Made by a program: the position numbers and the translations under genes | Assembly (NCBI RefSeq): GCF_005144885.1 | Contig: NZ_CP039690.1 | Coordinates: 4,105,001 to 4,169,000, forward strand | Source: Phreatobacter stygius | GTDB lineage: Bacteria > Pseudomonadota > Alphaproteobacteria > Rhizobiales > Phreatobacteraceae | DNA length: 64,000 bases | Direction of reading: 5' to 3' | The notes under the pieces: generated by a model | The model's database searches: none | Told to the model about the DNA's origin: nothing | Seen by the model: the letters and a program-made list of their open reading frames with translations, nothing else | Part shown: piece after piece, positions 44,760 through 54,062 of the stretch | Numbering within the stretch: position 1 is the first letter of the stretch | Layout: each line of letters starts with the position of its first letter

Positions 44760-45986
44760 ATGAGCTCGAAACTGACTTTCACCCGCCGCACGGTTCTGGC
44801 CGGGGCCGGCGCGGTTCTGGCGGCGCCCGCGGTCGTCAAGGCGCAGGCGCAGACCCTCAAGATCGGCGTGCTGCTGCCGCGTTCGGGTTTCTTCGCCCAG
44901 GCCGGCCAGAGCATGCATCGCGGCGCGCTGGCGGCCCCCGCCGTGCTCGCCGATCTCGGCTACAAGGTCGAGCTCGTCCATATCGACACCGAGTCGAATG
45001 CCGACGTCGCCCGCACCCAGGCCGAGCGCGCCATCAATGATGGTTGCCACGTGCTGACCGGCGCCTTCGATTCCGGCCATACGCTGGCGATCGCCCAGGT
45101 CACCGAGCAGCGTCAGGTGCCCTTCGTCATCAATATCGCCGCTGCCCCGCAGATCACCGAGCAGGGCTACAAATATCTGGTGCGCAATTTCCAGACCGGC
45201 GGCCAGCTGGTCACCAACGGCCTGCGTCTGATCAAGGACGTGATGGACGCCAAGAACGTCAAGCTGGAGACCGCCGTCTTCCTGCACGCCAACGACACGT
45301 TCGGCACCGCCCAGCGCGGCGCGATGGACGCGATCTATCCGCGCGTCAACCTGCCGATCAAGCTGGTCGAATCCATTGCCTATGATCCGCGCGCCCAGGA
45401 CCTGGCGGTCGAGGTAACCCGCATCCGCTCGATCAATCCCGACCTGATCATGTGCGTGACGCGCGCCTCCGACGCCATCAAGCTGGTGCGCGACATGGTG
45501 CGCCAGCGCTTCGAGCCGAAGGCGATCATCTCGCCCGGTTCGCCCGGCTTCTACGACGAAGAATTCTACCAGGCGCTCGGGCCCCTGTCGGACTTCGTCC
45601 TGTTCGGCCTGCCCTGGGTCAATCCGAAGTCGGCAATGTCGCAGGCCTTCGAGAAATCCTTCGCCAAGGCGAGCCCGAACAACCGCTTCGCGGTCGACAG
45701 CTTCAATGCCGGCTTCACCTTCGAGGCCCTGCTGATCGCCGCCGATGCGTTCAAGCGGGCCGGCACCACCGAGGGCGCCAAGCTGATGGAAGCAGTGCGC
45801 GCAACCAACCTCGCCGAACATGTGATGATCGGCGGTCCGATCCAGTTCGACGCCAAGGGGCAGAACCCGAATATCGGTTCGGCCTTGGTGCAGAACCAGA
45901 AGCGGGTGCCGACCGTCGTGCTGCCGAAGGACGTGGCGCTGGCCGAACCGGTGCTGCCGATGCCGAGCTGGCAGGGTCGCAGCTGA
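44760..45986 (+). CDS. ABC transporter substrate-binding protein (branched-chain amino acid type, Tat signal)
   Basis: A 408-residue periplasmic receptor. I choose ATG 44760 because GGGAGG then has a normal 9-nt spacing; an ATG at 44751 touches it. The Tat-type signal has the twin-Arg in FTRRTVLAG and ends near VVKAQA. The mature part is a type I periplasmic binding fold (LKIGVLLPRSGFFAQAG). The Arg pair suggests folding, or a bound partner, before export. It lies 67 nt after the MetE-like gene. A 182-nt gap before livH holds no hairpin I can see. Confidence 0.9.
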   Translation: MSSKLTFTRRTVLAGAGAVLAAPAVVKAQAQTLKIGVLLPRSGFFAQAGQSMHRGALAAPAVLADLGYKVELVHIDTESNADVARTQAERAINDGCHVLTGAFDSGHTLAIAQVTEQRQVPFVINIAAAPQITEQGYKYLVRNFQTGGQLVTNGLRLIKDVMDAKNVKLETAVFLHANDTFGTAQRGAMDAIYPRVNLPIKLVESIAYDPRAQDLAVEVTRIRSINPDLIMCVTRASDAIKLVRDMVRQRFEPKAIISPGSPGFYDEEFYQALGPLSDFVLFGLPWVNPKSAMSQAFEKSFAKASPNNRFAVDSFNAGFTFEALLIAADAFKRAGTTEGAKLMEAVRATNLAEHVMIGGPIQFDAKGQNPNIGSALVQNQKRVPTVVLPKDVALAEPVLPMPSWQGRS

Positions 45987-46168
45987 TCCGGACGGGGCGG
46001 GCCCTCAGGGCCTGCCCCGAGCCGTTCCTGGCGCGCGAACCACCAATGTCGCGGATTTCCACCGGCCTCACCCGCGCCTGCGGGTTGCCGAAGCCGGTCC
46101 GGCGCGCTAACTCCCTGGGCCTAGCAGCCTGATCGTCATCTTCCCTTGGTCCCCCCGAACCCCAGCCC

Positions 46169-47038
46169 ATGCTCTGGTCGCTTTATGGAAACGTGCTCGT
46201 CCAGGGCATCCTCACAGGCCTCGTCTATGGCCTGATGGCGCTTGGCCTGTCGGTCATCTTCGGCGTGGTCCGGGTTGTCAATTTCGCCCATGGCGAATTT
46301 GCCGTGGTGGCGATGTATGCGGCCTTCGTGCTGTTTCACGCGCTTGGCCTCGATCCTTTCATCAGCATGTTCCTGATTGCCGCGGCCTTCTTCGTGCTCG
46401 GCTACGGCCTGCAGCGCACCCTGATCAATCCCTTTGTCGGCCGTCCCGACCATGAGCAGTTCATCCTGCTGGTCGGTCTCGCCATCATGCTGGTCAACGG
46501 TCTCCTGATGATCTTCGGGCCCGACGCGCGCCACGCCAACCTGCCTTATTCCTTCGACAGCTGGTTCGTCGGACCGATCATCGTCGACAAGGTCCGCGCC
46601 TATGCGGCAATCGCCGCCCTTGCCGTCTCGGGCCTGCTGTTCGGCTTCTTCCGCTTCACCACGACCGGTGTCGCGATCCGCGCCTGCGCCGACAATCTGG
46701 TCGGTGCCGCCGTTGTCGGCCTGGATGTGAAAAAGCTCTATGCGTTGACCTTCGGCCTCGGGCTCGCCTGTGTCGGCTGCGCCGGCGCGCTGATGGTGAC
46801 GCTGACCGATGCCACCCCGATGATCGCGCCGGGCCTGACGCTGCTTGCCTTCACCATCGTCATCATCGGCGGCATGGGCTCGATGGTCGGCGCGCTGGTC
46901 GGCGGACTGCTGATCGGCATCGTCGAGGCCTTGGCTTCCGTGGTGATCGCGCCGTCGATGAAGAGCATGGTGTCCTTCGGCCTGCTGGTGCTGGTCCTGG
47001 CTTTGCGCCCGCAAGGGCTGATGGGCAAGCGCGCATGA
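46169..47038 (+). CDS. Branched-chain-type ABC transporter permease (LivH-like)
   Basis: A 289-residue inner-membrane permease with about eight helices. GLVYGLMALGLSVIFGVVRVVNFAHGEF near the N-terminus is the LivH hallmark, here split from the cytoplasmic EAA-like loop TGVAIRACADNLVGAAVVGLDV. It overlaps the livM-like gene by ATGA (47035-47038). With its partner it forms the channel used by the binding protein upstream. Confidence 0.93.
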   Translation: MLWSLYGNVLVQGILTGLVYGLMALGLSVIFGVVRVVNFAHGEFAVVAMYAAFVLFHALGLDPFISMFLIAAAFFVLGYGLQRTLINPFVGRPDHEQFILLVGLAIMLVNGLLMIFGPDARHANLPYSFDSWFVGPIIVDKVRAYAAIAALAVSGLLFGFFRFTTTGVAIRACADNLVGAAVVGLDVKKLYALTFGLGLACVGCAGALMVTLTDATPMIAPGLTLLAFTIVIIGGMGSMVGALVGGLLIGIVEALASVVIAPSMKSMVSFGLLVLVLALRPQGLMGKRA

Positions 47039-48060
47039 ACCTGAACCCCTTCTCGACGCTTGCCCGCCTGGTCGACGAGACGCCGCGCCGCGCGCTGGTC
47101 CTGCTCATTGGTCTCGTCGCGATCCTCGCCGTCGCCCCCGCCGTGCTCGACCGCTATCTGCTCTCGGTGTTCTTCCTGATCTTCTGGTTCGCCACCGTCG
47201 GCCAGGCCTGGAACATCATGATGGGCTTCTGCGGACAATTGTCGCTTGGCCACGCGCTTTATGTCGGCCTCGGCGGTTATGTCGGCGCCATCCTGTGGGT
47301 CAAGTTCGGCATCTCGCCAGCCATTGCCATCCTGCCGGCCATGGCGGTCGCCGTCGTCTTCGGCATGGCGATCGGCTGGCTCGGCTTCCGCTTCGGCATC
47401 GAGGGTGTCTATTTCGCGCTGCTGACCATCGCCTTCGCCGAGGTCGCCCGCATCGGCTTCGACAACTGGAGCTTCGTCGGCGGCGCCGCCGGTTTCTTCA
47501 TGCCGGTCACGGCGGGCGGCGGATCAGCCTGGAACCTGCGTGGCGGGCCGCTGCTGTTCTATTATGTCGCGCTCGCCATGATGGCGCTCGCCTTCATCAT
47601 CTGCGCCTTGCTGCGCCGTTCCAAGCTCGGCCTGTCCTGGCTGGCGGTGCGCGAGGATGCCGAAGCCGCCCGCGCGCTCGGCATCAACGTGTTCCGCGCC
47701 AAGATGGCGGCGGTGGTCATTTCAGCCGCCATGACGGCGGTCGCCGGCGTCTGCTACGCCTTCTACCAGAACAATCTTTTCCCGAGCCAGACCTTCGACA
47801 TGGCGCGCTCGATCGAGGTGATCCTGGCGCCGATCATCGGCGGCCTCGGCACGTTGTTCGGCCCGATCCTCGGCGCTTTCATTCTGACCCCGCTCGGCCA
47901 GACCCTGATCGCGCTGGTCGAGAAGATCGCCGGACGTTCGATCCCGGGTGTCAACCTGGTGTTCTATGGCGCAGCCCTGATGGCCATCATGTGGTTCTCG
48001 CCGAATGGCGTCTGGCCCTGGCTGAAGAAGAAGCTCGGCATTCCGGAGGAGCGCCAGTGA
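47035..48060 (+). CDS. Branched-chain-type ABC transporter permease (LivM-like)
   Basis: A 341-residue permease with about nine helices. WNIMMGFCGQLSLGHALYVGLGGY is the LivM signature; LSWLAVREDAEAARALGINVFRAK is the cytoplasmic docking loop. The first 20 residues are cytosolic and basic. Its stop overlaps the GTG of the livG-like gene by 4 nt (48057-48060). Together with livH, livG and livF it makes a complete importer. Confidence 0.93.
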   Translation: MNLNPFSTLARLVDETPRRALVLLIGLVAILAVAPAVLDRYLLSVFFLIFWFATVGQAWNIMMGFCGQLSLGHALYVGLGGYVGAILWVKFGISPAIAILPAMAVAVVFGMAIGWLGFRFGIEGVYFALLTIAFAEVARIGFDNWSFVGGAAGFFMPVTAGGGSAWNLRGGPLLFYYVALAMMALAFIICALLRRSKLGLSWLAVREDAEAARALGINVFRAKMAAVVISAAMTAVAGVCYAFYQNNLFPSQTFDMARSIEVILAPIIGGLGTLFGPILGAFILTPLGQTLIALVEKIAGRSIPGVNLVFYGAALMAIMWFSPNGVWPWLKKKLGIPEERQ

Positions 48061-48779
48061 CCGCGCTGCTCGAAGTCCAGGGGGTCACCAAGCGGTTTCG
48101 CGGGCTGACCGCCGTCGACAACGTTACGATGACGGTGAACGAGGGCGAGATCTTCGCGGTGATCGGCCCGAACGGCGCCGGCAAGACCACCCTGTTCAAT
48201 CTGATCGCCGGCGTCATGAAGCCCGACAGTGGTTCCATCCGTTTCGCCGGCGAGCGGGCCGATGGCGTGCCGCCGCACGAGCTCTGCCGGCGCGGCCTCG
48301 CCCGCACCTTCCAGATCGTCCGGCCCTTCCCGGAACTCACGGTCATCGAGAACGCCACCATTGGCGCAATGATGCGGGCGCCCGATGTCGAGACCGCCAG
48401 GCGCGCGGCCGACGACGTGCTGCGCAAACTCGACCTGTTCGACAAGCGCGCCGCCAAGGCCAAATCCCTGACCTTGCCCGACCGCAAGCGGCTGGAATGC
48501 GCCCGCGCGCTGGCCACCGCGCCGCGCCTGCTGCTGCTCGACGAGGTGATGGCCGGCTTGCGGCCGACCGAGGTCGACCGCATCGTCGCCATCCTGAAGG
48601 ACATCAACCGCTCGGGCGTCACCATCGTGCTGATCGAACACGTCATGCGTGCGGTCATGACTCTCGCCCAGCGCATCCATGTGCTGCACCACGGGGCGAC
48701 CATTGCCCAGGGGACGCCGGCGGAAGTGACGCGGCATCCCAAGGTCCTGGAAAGCTATCTCGGGGCGGAGGCGCTCTGA
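48057..48779 (+). CDS. Branched-chain-type ABC transporter ATPase (LivG-like)
   Basis: A 240-residue ATPase starting at GTG 48057. Walker A GPNGAGKTT (about residues 37-45) and Walker B LLLLDEVMAGL are intact, and RTFQIVRPFPELTVIENATIGAM is the usual Q-loop segment. The signature motif is degenerate: LTLPDRKRLECARAL stands where most LivG proteins have LSYGQQRRLE, so the Gly that contacts ATP is not obvious. The switch His is in LIEHVM. Its TGA overlaps the livF ATG. Confidence 0.92.
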   Translation: MTALLEVQGVTKRFRGLTAVDNVTMTVNEGEIFAVIGPNGAGKTTLFNLIAGVMKPDSGSIRFAGERADGVPPHELCRRGLARTFQIVRPFPELTVIENATIGAMMRAPDVETARRAADDVLRKLDLFDKRAAKAKSLTLPDRKRLECARALATAPRLLLLDEVMAGLRPTEVDRIVAILKDINRSGVTIVLIEHVMRAVMTLAQRIHVLHHGATIAQGTPAEVTRHPKVLESYLGAEAL

Positions 48780-49483
48780 TGCTGCTGGTTCATGAGGTCG
48801 ACGTCTTCTACGGCGATGCCCAGGCACTCGATGGCGTCTCGCTGGAGGTGCCGGATCGCGCCATCGTGGCGATCGTCGGCGCCAATGGCGCCGGCAAGAC
48901 CTCGCTCATCCGCACCATTGCCGGCATGCTGCCGCCGGCCTCCGGCACCATCCGCTTCAAGGACCGGGACATCACGGGATTGCCGAGCCACGAGGTCTGC
49001 GATCTCGGCATTGGCCAGGTCGCCGAAGGCCGCCAGGTGTTTCCGAGCCTGTCGGTCGCCGAGAACCTCGCCATGGGTGCGATGATCCCGCGTGCCAAGC
49101 CGCATCGCGCGCGCAACCTCGACCGTGTCTATGCGCTGTTTCCACGGCTCAAGGAGCGCCACGGCCAGGCCGCCGGCACCCTGTCGGGCGGTGAGCAGCA
49201 GATGCTGGCCATTGGCCGCTGCCTGATGGGCGAGCCGGAACTCGTCATGTTCGACGAACCCTCGCTCGGTCTTGCTCCGGCTGTTGTCCAGGAGGTGCTG
49301 CGCACCATTCGCGATCTGGCCGCCGGCGGGCTCACCTGCGTGCTGGTCGAGCAGAACGTTGCGGTATCGCTGAAGCTGGCGAGCCGCGCCTATGTGCTGG
49401 AAAACGGCCGTGTGACGCTGTCGGGCACCGGCGAGGAACTGCTGGCCGATGACGGCGTGCGCAAGGCCTATCTGGGGCTGTGA
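48779..49483 (+). CDS. Branched-chain-type ABC transporter ATPase (LivF-like)
   Basis: A 234-residue ATPase, last gene of the importer operon. Walker A GANGAGKTS (about 36-44), signature LSGGEQQML, Walker B LVMFDEPSLGL and switch region VLVEQNV are canonical. The start ATG 48779 overlaps the livG stop as TGATG. Because LivG has an odd signature, the canonical signature here would complete one of the two ATP sites. A large hairpin follows the stop within 6 nt. Confidence 0.93.
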   Translation: MLLVHEVDVFYGDAQALDGVSLEVPDRAIVAIVGANGAGKTSLIRTIAGMLPPASGTIRFKDRDITGLPSHEVCDLGIGQVAEGRQVFPSLSVAENLAMGAMIPRAKPHRARNLDRVYALFPRLKERHGQAAGTLSGGEQQMLAIGRCLMGEPELVMFDEPSLGLAPAVVQEVLRTIRDLAAGGLTCVLVEQNVAVSLKLASRAYVLENGRVTLSGTGEELLADDGVRKAYLGL

Positions 49484-49488
49484 GTCGG

Positions 49489-49560
49489 GCGAGTAGCGAA
49501 TGGCGAGTGGGGCGCGTGAACCCTCTCCCGCAAGCGGGCGAGGGTTTACGCGCTACTCGC
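49489..49560. terminator. Large hairpin between convergent livF and TonB-receptor genes
   Basis: GCGAGTAGCG (49489-49498) pairs with CGCTACTCGC (49551-49560); inside, ACCCTC (49520-49525) pairs with GAGGGT (49540-49545), and CCGC with GCGG forms the tip. It occupies nearly all the 80 nt between the two convergent stop codons and would act on both transcripts. Confidence 0.65.
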
Positions 49561-49563
49561 CAC

Positions 49564-51654
49564 TCAAAACTGCCCCGCCACGGTCAGCCTCAAGGCGCGC
49601 GGCTCGACCGGATGGAGGTGCCGGTCGGCGACGCCGGTCGCCGGCTCGCCGGGCAGCCGTGAAGTGTAGAAATAGTCGATCTGGCTCGCCGGCGTGTTCA
49701 GCAGGTTCAGGGCGTCGAGCTGGACCCGGATGCCATTGTCGAAACGGTAGCCGATGCGGGCATTGACCAGCGCGGTCGAAGGCGAGCGCGCGCTGTTGTC
49801 CTCGATCAGGGGACGCGGCCCGAAATAGCGTAGCCGTGCCCCGCCGAACCAGCCGGTCGCATGGCCAAGGGTGAAGCCGGCGGAGGCGACCAGCGCCGGC
49901 GCGCCCGGCACATAGCGGCCGGCCGGGTCGACATTGGTGAAGCGCGTCCGGGTATAGGCGACATCGATATCGAGGGAGAGCCAGGGCGTGGCCTTCCAGT
50001 GATTGGTCCATTCGAGGCCGACGCGCCGGCTCGGCCGGCTCGCTTCGGTGGTACCGGCATCGCCGACAAACAGGTTCTCCGAGGCGAAATCCAGCACGAA
50101 GACGGCGAGCGTCGTCTCCAGCCCGTCGATCGGGCGGGTGCGCAGGCCAACCTCGGCGCCTCTCGACTTGACCAGCAGGGGTACCCGGTCGACCGGCGTG
50201 ACCCTGTCATTGGGATCGACGCGGATGGTGGTGCCGCGGGCGTCGTTCGAATGGAAGCCGTGGCCGGCATTGAAGAACAATTCGGTACGCGCGAAAGGAC
50301 CGAGCACCAGGCCGAATTTCGGGCTGGTCACGGCGGCTTGCGTCGCCCCGGAATTGACCGCGATGTCGCTGGCAACCGAGGCGGCATACCAGTCGGTGCG
50401 CAGTCCGAGCGTGGTGCGCAGCCAGGGGGTCCAGCGCACGGTGTTTTCGATGAAGGCGGAAAGGCTTGATTCCCGCACGCGGTCGTCGCGCACCACCGAC
50501 AGAGGCGCGCGCGCTTCGGTCCGGCTCAGGCCGACGCGGATATCGTCATGACGGCCCTGGGCGCCAATCTTGGTCTCCATCGGCAAGCCGGCGAGCCGGC
50601 CGAAAAAGCTGTGGCTGGCGTTGAAACCGAACAGGGTCCGCTGGTCGGTCTGGCGGAACTGGTCGCCATTGACCGGATTGTCGAGAAAATAGGTGAAATT
50701 GTTCCAGAGGTTGAGCGAGGAACGGATGCCGTAGAATTCGATGCGCGAGGCGCTCGCCTCGTCGAGCCGGCTCCAGCGACCGGACAGGCTGAACCGGCTG
50801 GCATTGCCGCCATCGGTCGGGTCGAGCGAACCGTAGCGGTTGATCAGGCCCGCCTGGACCGCGCGCAGCGGCACCTGATCGGTCGAGGTCCAGTTGTTCT
50901 GATAGGCCATGGCGGTCAGCGCGAAGCCGTCGCGGTCGGTGCCCTGGCTGTAGCGCAGGAAGCCCGAGAATTTGCGCAAGGCATCGGCGACATCCCAGGG
51001 GCCGTTATAGAAGGTCATCTCGGCGGCGCCGATGATGTGTCCGTCGCCGACCGGCCGGGAGGCCGCGGCGAGCGAGCGCCAGTAACCGAAACTGCCGAGC
51101 GTGGTCTGGATCAGCGCCTTGTCGAGCCGGTCGACATAGTTCAGCCGCACCGAGCCGGCGGAGGAGAAATCGCCTTCTTCGGCGAAATAAGGACCCTTGC
51201 GATACCAGACGCCGCCAAGCAGCTCCGGGATCATGAAATTGAGATCGGCATAACCCTGGCCGTGACCGTGGCTGCGCATGTTGATCGGCATGCCGTCGAG
51301 ATGGATGGCGATATCGGTGCCATGGTCGAGGTTGAAGCCGCGCAGGAAATATTGGTTGGCTTTGCCTTCGCCGCTGTGCTGCGTGACGATCAGGCCGGGC
51401 ACCGCCTCCAGCACCTCGGCCGGCCGGGTTACCGGGCGGTCATTGGCCTCGACACCGGTCACGACGCCTTCGGAGGCCGAACCCGGCGCCTGAAGTTCCG
51501 ACGAGGGCGCCGCTCCCGCTGGCCCACGCGCATCCGTCACCGAAATTTCCGGCAGAACGATCTGCGCATCGGCGCTGCCGGCGGTTGCCAGCAGCACCGT
51601 GACCGCAACAAAAAAACCGCGTGCTTGCCCGCACGTTGGCGCTCGCATGCCCAT
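49564..51654 (-). CDS. TonB-dependent outer-membrane receptor
   Basis: A 696-residue receptor. The start is ATG 51654, or more likely ATG 51648, which has GGGG at a better distance. The signal peptide ends near GSADAQ (about residue 30). A TonB-box-like segment IVLPEISVTDA follows, then a plug domain (about 60-165, with RPAEVLEAVPGLIVTQHSG) and a beta-barrel ending in Phe (TVAGQF). The ligand is unknown; HGTDIAIHLDGMPIN is a generic plug motif. It is not next to iron-transport genes; the FecCD/ATPase pair is 20 kb upstream. Confidence 0.92.
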   Translation of the reverse strand: MGMRAPTCGQARGFFVAVTVLLATAGSADAQIVLPEISVTDARGPAGAAPSSELQAPGSASEGVVTGVEANDRPVTRPAEVLEAVPGLIVTQHSGEGKANQYFLRGFNLDHGTDIAIHLDGMPINMRSHGHGQGYADLNFMIPELLGGVWYRKGPYFAEEGDFSSAGSVRLNYVDRLDKALIQTTLGSFGYWRSLAAASRPVGDGHIIGAAEMTFYNGPWDVADALRKFSGFLRYSQGTDRDGFALTAMAYQNNWTSTDQVPLRAVQAGLINRYGSLDPTDGGNASRFSLSGRWSRLDEASASRIEFYGIRSSLNLWNNFTYFLDNPVNGDQFRQTDQRTLFGFNASHSFFGRLAGLPMETKIGAQGRHDDIRVGLSRTEARAPLSVVRDDRVRESSLSAFIENTVRWTPWLRTTLGLRTDWYAASVASDIAVNSGATQAAVTSPKFGLVLGPFARTELFFNAGHGFHSNDARGTTIRVDPNDRVTPVDRVPLLVKSRGAEVGLRTRPIDGLETTLAVFVLDFASENLFVGDAGTTEASRPSRRVGLEWTNHWKATPWLSLDIDVAYTRTRFTNVDPAGRYVPGAPALVASAGFTLGHATGWFGGARLRYFGPRPLIEDNSARSPSTALVNARIGYRFDNGIRVQLDALNLLNTPASQIDYFYTSRLPGEPATGVADRHLHPVEPRALRLTVAGQF

Positions 51655-51749
51655 TCCCCAGCTTCAGCCGTCGTATTGCAGCAGAAAGGGAGGGCCGGGC
51701 GTATGCAGAAAATGGGAGTTGTTCACACCAAGATTTAGGCAGCGGCGGC

Positions 51750-53165
51750 TCAGCCGCTCGCCTTGGCGGCGGTGACCCGCGTCTTGTCGCGGACATAGCT
51801 CTCGACCGCCGCCTGGTCGGCCGGCAGCACGGTCATCCGCTCCTGCCGTTCCATCAGGTTGCCGAGCCAGGCCGGCAGCGCCGGGCGGACGCCGCAGGCC
51901 GCCTCCACCGCATCGGGGAACTTGGCCGGATGGGCGGTCGACAGCACGACGGTCGGGATGGCCGGATCATGGGCGGTCTTGCGTGCCGAAGCGACGGCAA
52001 CCGCGGTGTGCGGGTCGATCAGATAGCCCGCCTCGGCGAGCACGGTCTTGATCGTCGCCGGCACCTCGGTCTCGTCGGCGCGCGCCGCCGAGAATTCGGC
52101 GCGGATGGTGGCCAGCGCGTCATTGTCGATGCCGAAGCTCTTCGACTGGGCAAGGCCAGCCATCAGCCGGCGCACGGTCGCGGCATCCCGGCCGTGGGCA
52201 TCGAACAACAGCCGCTCGAAATTGGAGGAGACCTGGATATCCATCGACGGCGACGAGGTGGCGACCACGCCGGTCACCTCATAGCGGCCGGTGCGGATGG
52301 TCCGCTCCAGGATGTCGTTGACATTGGTGGCGACCACCAGCTCGCTGATCGGCAGGCCCATGCGCTTGGCGACGTAGCCGGCGAAAACGTCGCCGAAATT
52401 GCCGGTCGGCACCACGAAACGCGCCGCGCCGCGTGGCGCGCCGAGGGCCGCGCCCGCGACGAAATAATAGACCACCTGGGCGACGATGCGCGCCCAGTTG
52501 ATCGAATTGACGCCCGACAGCTTCACCTCGTCGCGGAAGCGGTGGTTGTTGAACATGCCTTTCACGATCGCCTGGCAATCGTCGAAAGTGCCGTCGATCG
52601 CCAGAGCATGGACGTTCGGCGCGTCGACCGTGGTCATCATCCGCCGCTGCACGTCGGAGACGCGGCCGTCCGGGAACAGGATGACCACATCGACCTGGTC
52701 CAGCCCCTTGAAGGCCTCCACCGCGGCGCCGCCGGTATCGCCCGAGGTCGCCCCGACAATGGTGGCGCGCTGGCCGCGGGCCTTCAGCACATGGTCCATC
52801 AGCCGGCCGAGGAGCTGCATGGCGCAGTCCTTGAAGGCGAGCGTCGGCCCGTGGAACAGTTCCAGCACCCATTCCGACGAGGACAATTGCACCAGCGGTG
52901 TCACCGCCGGATGGCGGAACGTCGCATAGGCCTCGTCGATCATTGTATGGAAGGCCTGGGTCTCGATCGCGCCGTCGACGAAGGGCGCCAGCACGATCTT
53001 GGCGACCTCGGCGTAAGGCTTGCCGGAGAGCTCGGCGATCGCCTCGGGCGACAGCACCGGCCAGGTTTCCGGCACATAAAGCCCGCCGTCGCGCGCCAGG
53101 CCCGCCAGCAGGGCGTCGGGAAAGTTCAGGATCGGGGCTTCGCCCCGGGTCGAGATGTAGCGCAT
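51750..53165 (-). CDS. thrC: Threonine synthase
   Basis: A 471-residue PLP enzyme converting O-phosphohomoserine to threonine. I start it at ATG 53165 (MRYISTRGEAPILNF), the normal N-terminus. FHGPTLAFKDCAMQLLG holds the PLP Lys; GATSGDTGGAAVEAF is the phosphate loop; VPTGNFGDVFAGYVAKRMG is the cofactor-binding strand. The 95 nt between it and the TonB receptor gene contain no clear terminator; an AGCGGC/GCCGCT hairpin overlaps its last codons. Confidence 0.96.
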   Translation of the reverse strand: MRYISTRGEAPILNFPDALLAGLARDGGLYVPETWPVLSPEAIAELSGKPYAEVAKIVLAPFVDGAIETQAFHTMIDEAYATFRHPAVTPLVQLSSSEWVLELFHGPTLAFKDCAMQLLGRLMDHVLKARGQRATIVGATSGDTGGAAVEAFKGLDQVDVVILFPDGRVSDVQRRMMTTVDAPNVHALAIDGTFDDCQAIVKGMFNNHRFRDEVKLSGVNSINWARIVAQVVYYFVAGAALGAPRGAARFVVPTGNFGDVFAGYVAKRMGLPISELVVATNVNDILERTIRTGRYEVTGVVATSSPSMDIQVSSNFERLLFDAHGRDAATVRRLMAGLAQSKSFGIDNDALATIRAEFSAARADETEVPATIKTVLAEAGYLIDPHTAVAVASARKTAHDPAIPTVVLSTAHPAKFPDAVEAACGVRPALPAWLGNLMERQERMTVLPADQAAVESYVRDKTRVTAAKASG

Positions 53166-53321
53166 GGCCGCCGCTCCGTCTTTGACGCGGGGCTTAAGCC
53201 CCGAGGCCGCCGGTGGCAAGTCCGGATGGCGCAAGAGACCCGTCTGGACGCCCGGTCGCAGTCATGTCACACGGCGCAGCTAGGGCCTGCGATCTTTGCC
53301 TTCGAAGCCCCGAGAGACGTG

Positions 53322-54032
53322 ATGACCCTGCGCGCCATTCTATTCGACAAAGACGGCACCTTCGTCGATTTCGACAAGACCTGGGGTCCGGCGGCGTTTC
53401 GCGTGATGAGCCAGATGGCCGGCGGCGACCGCGCCAAGATCGAACGGCTGATGGCGGTGAGCCATTACGACGAGGCGCTGCTGCGCTTCCGCCCGACCTC
53501 GCCGCTGGTCGCCGGTTCCTCCGGCGACTACGGCCCGCTTTGGGCCGAGGCGATCGGCGTGCCCTTCTCCTCAGCCGTGACCAATGAGATGGACCGCCTG
53601 TTCATCCAGGAGGGCATCGTGGCGCTGGCGCCGATCGGCGATCCCGTGGCGGTCATGGATGACATGAAGGCCCGCGGCTATGTGCTGGGCGTGGTCACCA
53701 ATGATTCGGAGAACGGCGCCCGCCACCAGACCGCGGCACTGAAGATCGACCACCATTTCGACTATATCGTCGGCTGGGATTCCGGCCATGGCCGCAAGCC
53801 GGGGGCCGGCCAGATCACCGCTTTCCTCGATGCCTATCAGATGAAACCGCACGAGGTCGCGCTGGTCGGCGACAGCCTGCACGACATGCATGCGGCCCGC
53901 GCCGCCGGCATCGTCGCGGTCGGCGTCACCTCCGGGCCGCTGGTGCCGGAAGGCTTTGCCGACCATGCCGATATCGTGCTGGCCTCGATCATGGAGCTCG
54001 GCGGCTGGCTCGACGGCTTGCCGAAAGCCTGA
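53322..54032 (+). CDS. HAD family hydrolase (phosphoglycolate phosphatase-like)
   Basis: A 236-residue cytosolic phosphatase. The start is ATG 53322. The nucleophile motif DKDGT (Asp9, Asp11) is in LFDKDGTFVDFDK; motif II is VVTNDSEN; Lys follows in GRKPGAG; motif IV is VGDSLHDMHAAR. A helical cap occupies about 20-85. It resembles Gph/PpaX-type enzymes; the substrate is not readable. The gene is divergent from thrC with 156 nt between starts. Confidence 0.9.
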   Translation: MTLRAILFDKDGTFVDFDKTWGPAAFRVMSQMAGGDRAKIERLMAVSHYDEALLRFRPTSPLVAGSSGDYGPLWAEAIGVPFSSAVTNEMDRLFIQEGIVALAPIGDPVAVMDDMKARGYVLGVVTNDSENGARHQTAALKIDHHFDYIVGWDSGHGRKPGAGQITAFLDAYQMKPHEVALVGDSLHDMHAARAAGIVAVGVTSGPLVPEGFADHADIVLASIMELGGWLDGLPKA

Positions 54033-54062
54033 ACCCACCGCCTGACACGGCCGCGGGCCGGC

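Noticed and set aside
51655-51749. Cobalamin riboswitch upstream of the TonB receptor
   Set aside because: The gap to thrC is only 95 nt, too short for a B12 aptamer with its expression platform, and no B12-box is visible.
51621-53321. A long N-terminal extension of the HAD hydrolase frame
   Set aside because: The extension is antisense to thrC and has no homology; the HAD motif DKDGT lies a few residues after ATG 53322, the normal position.
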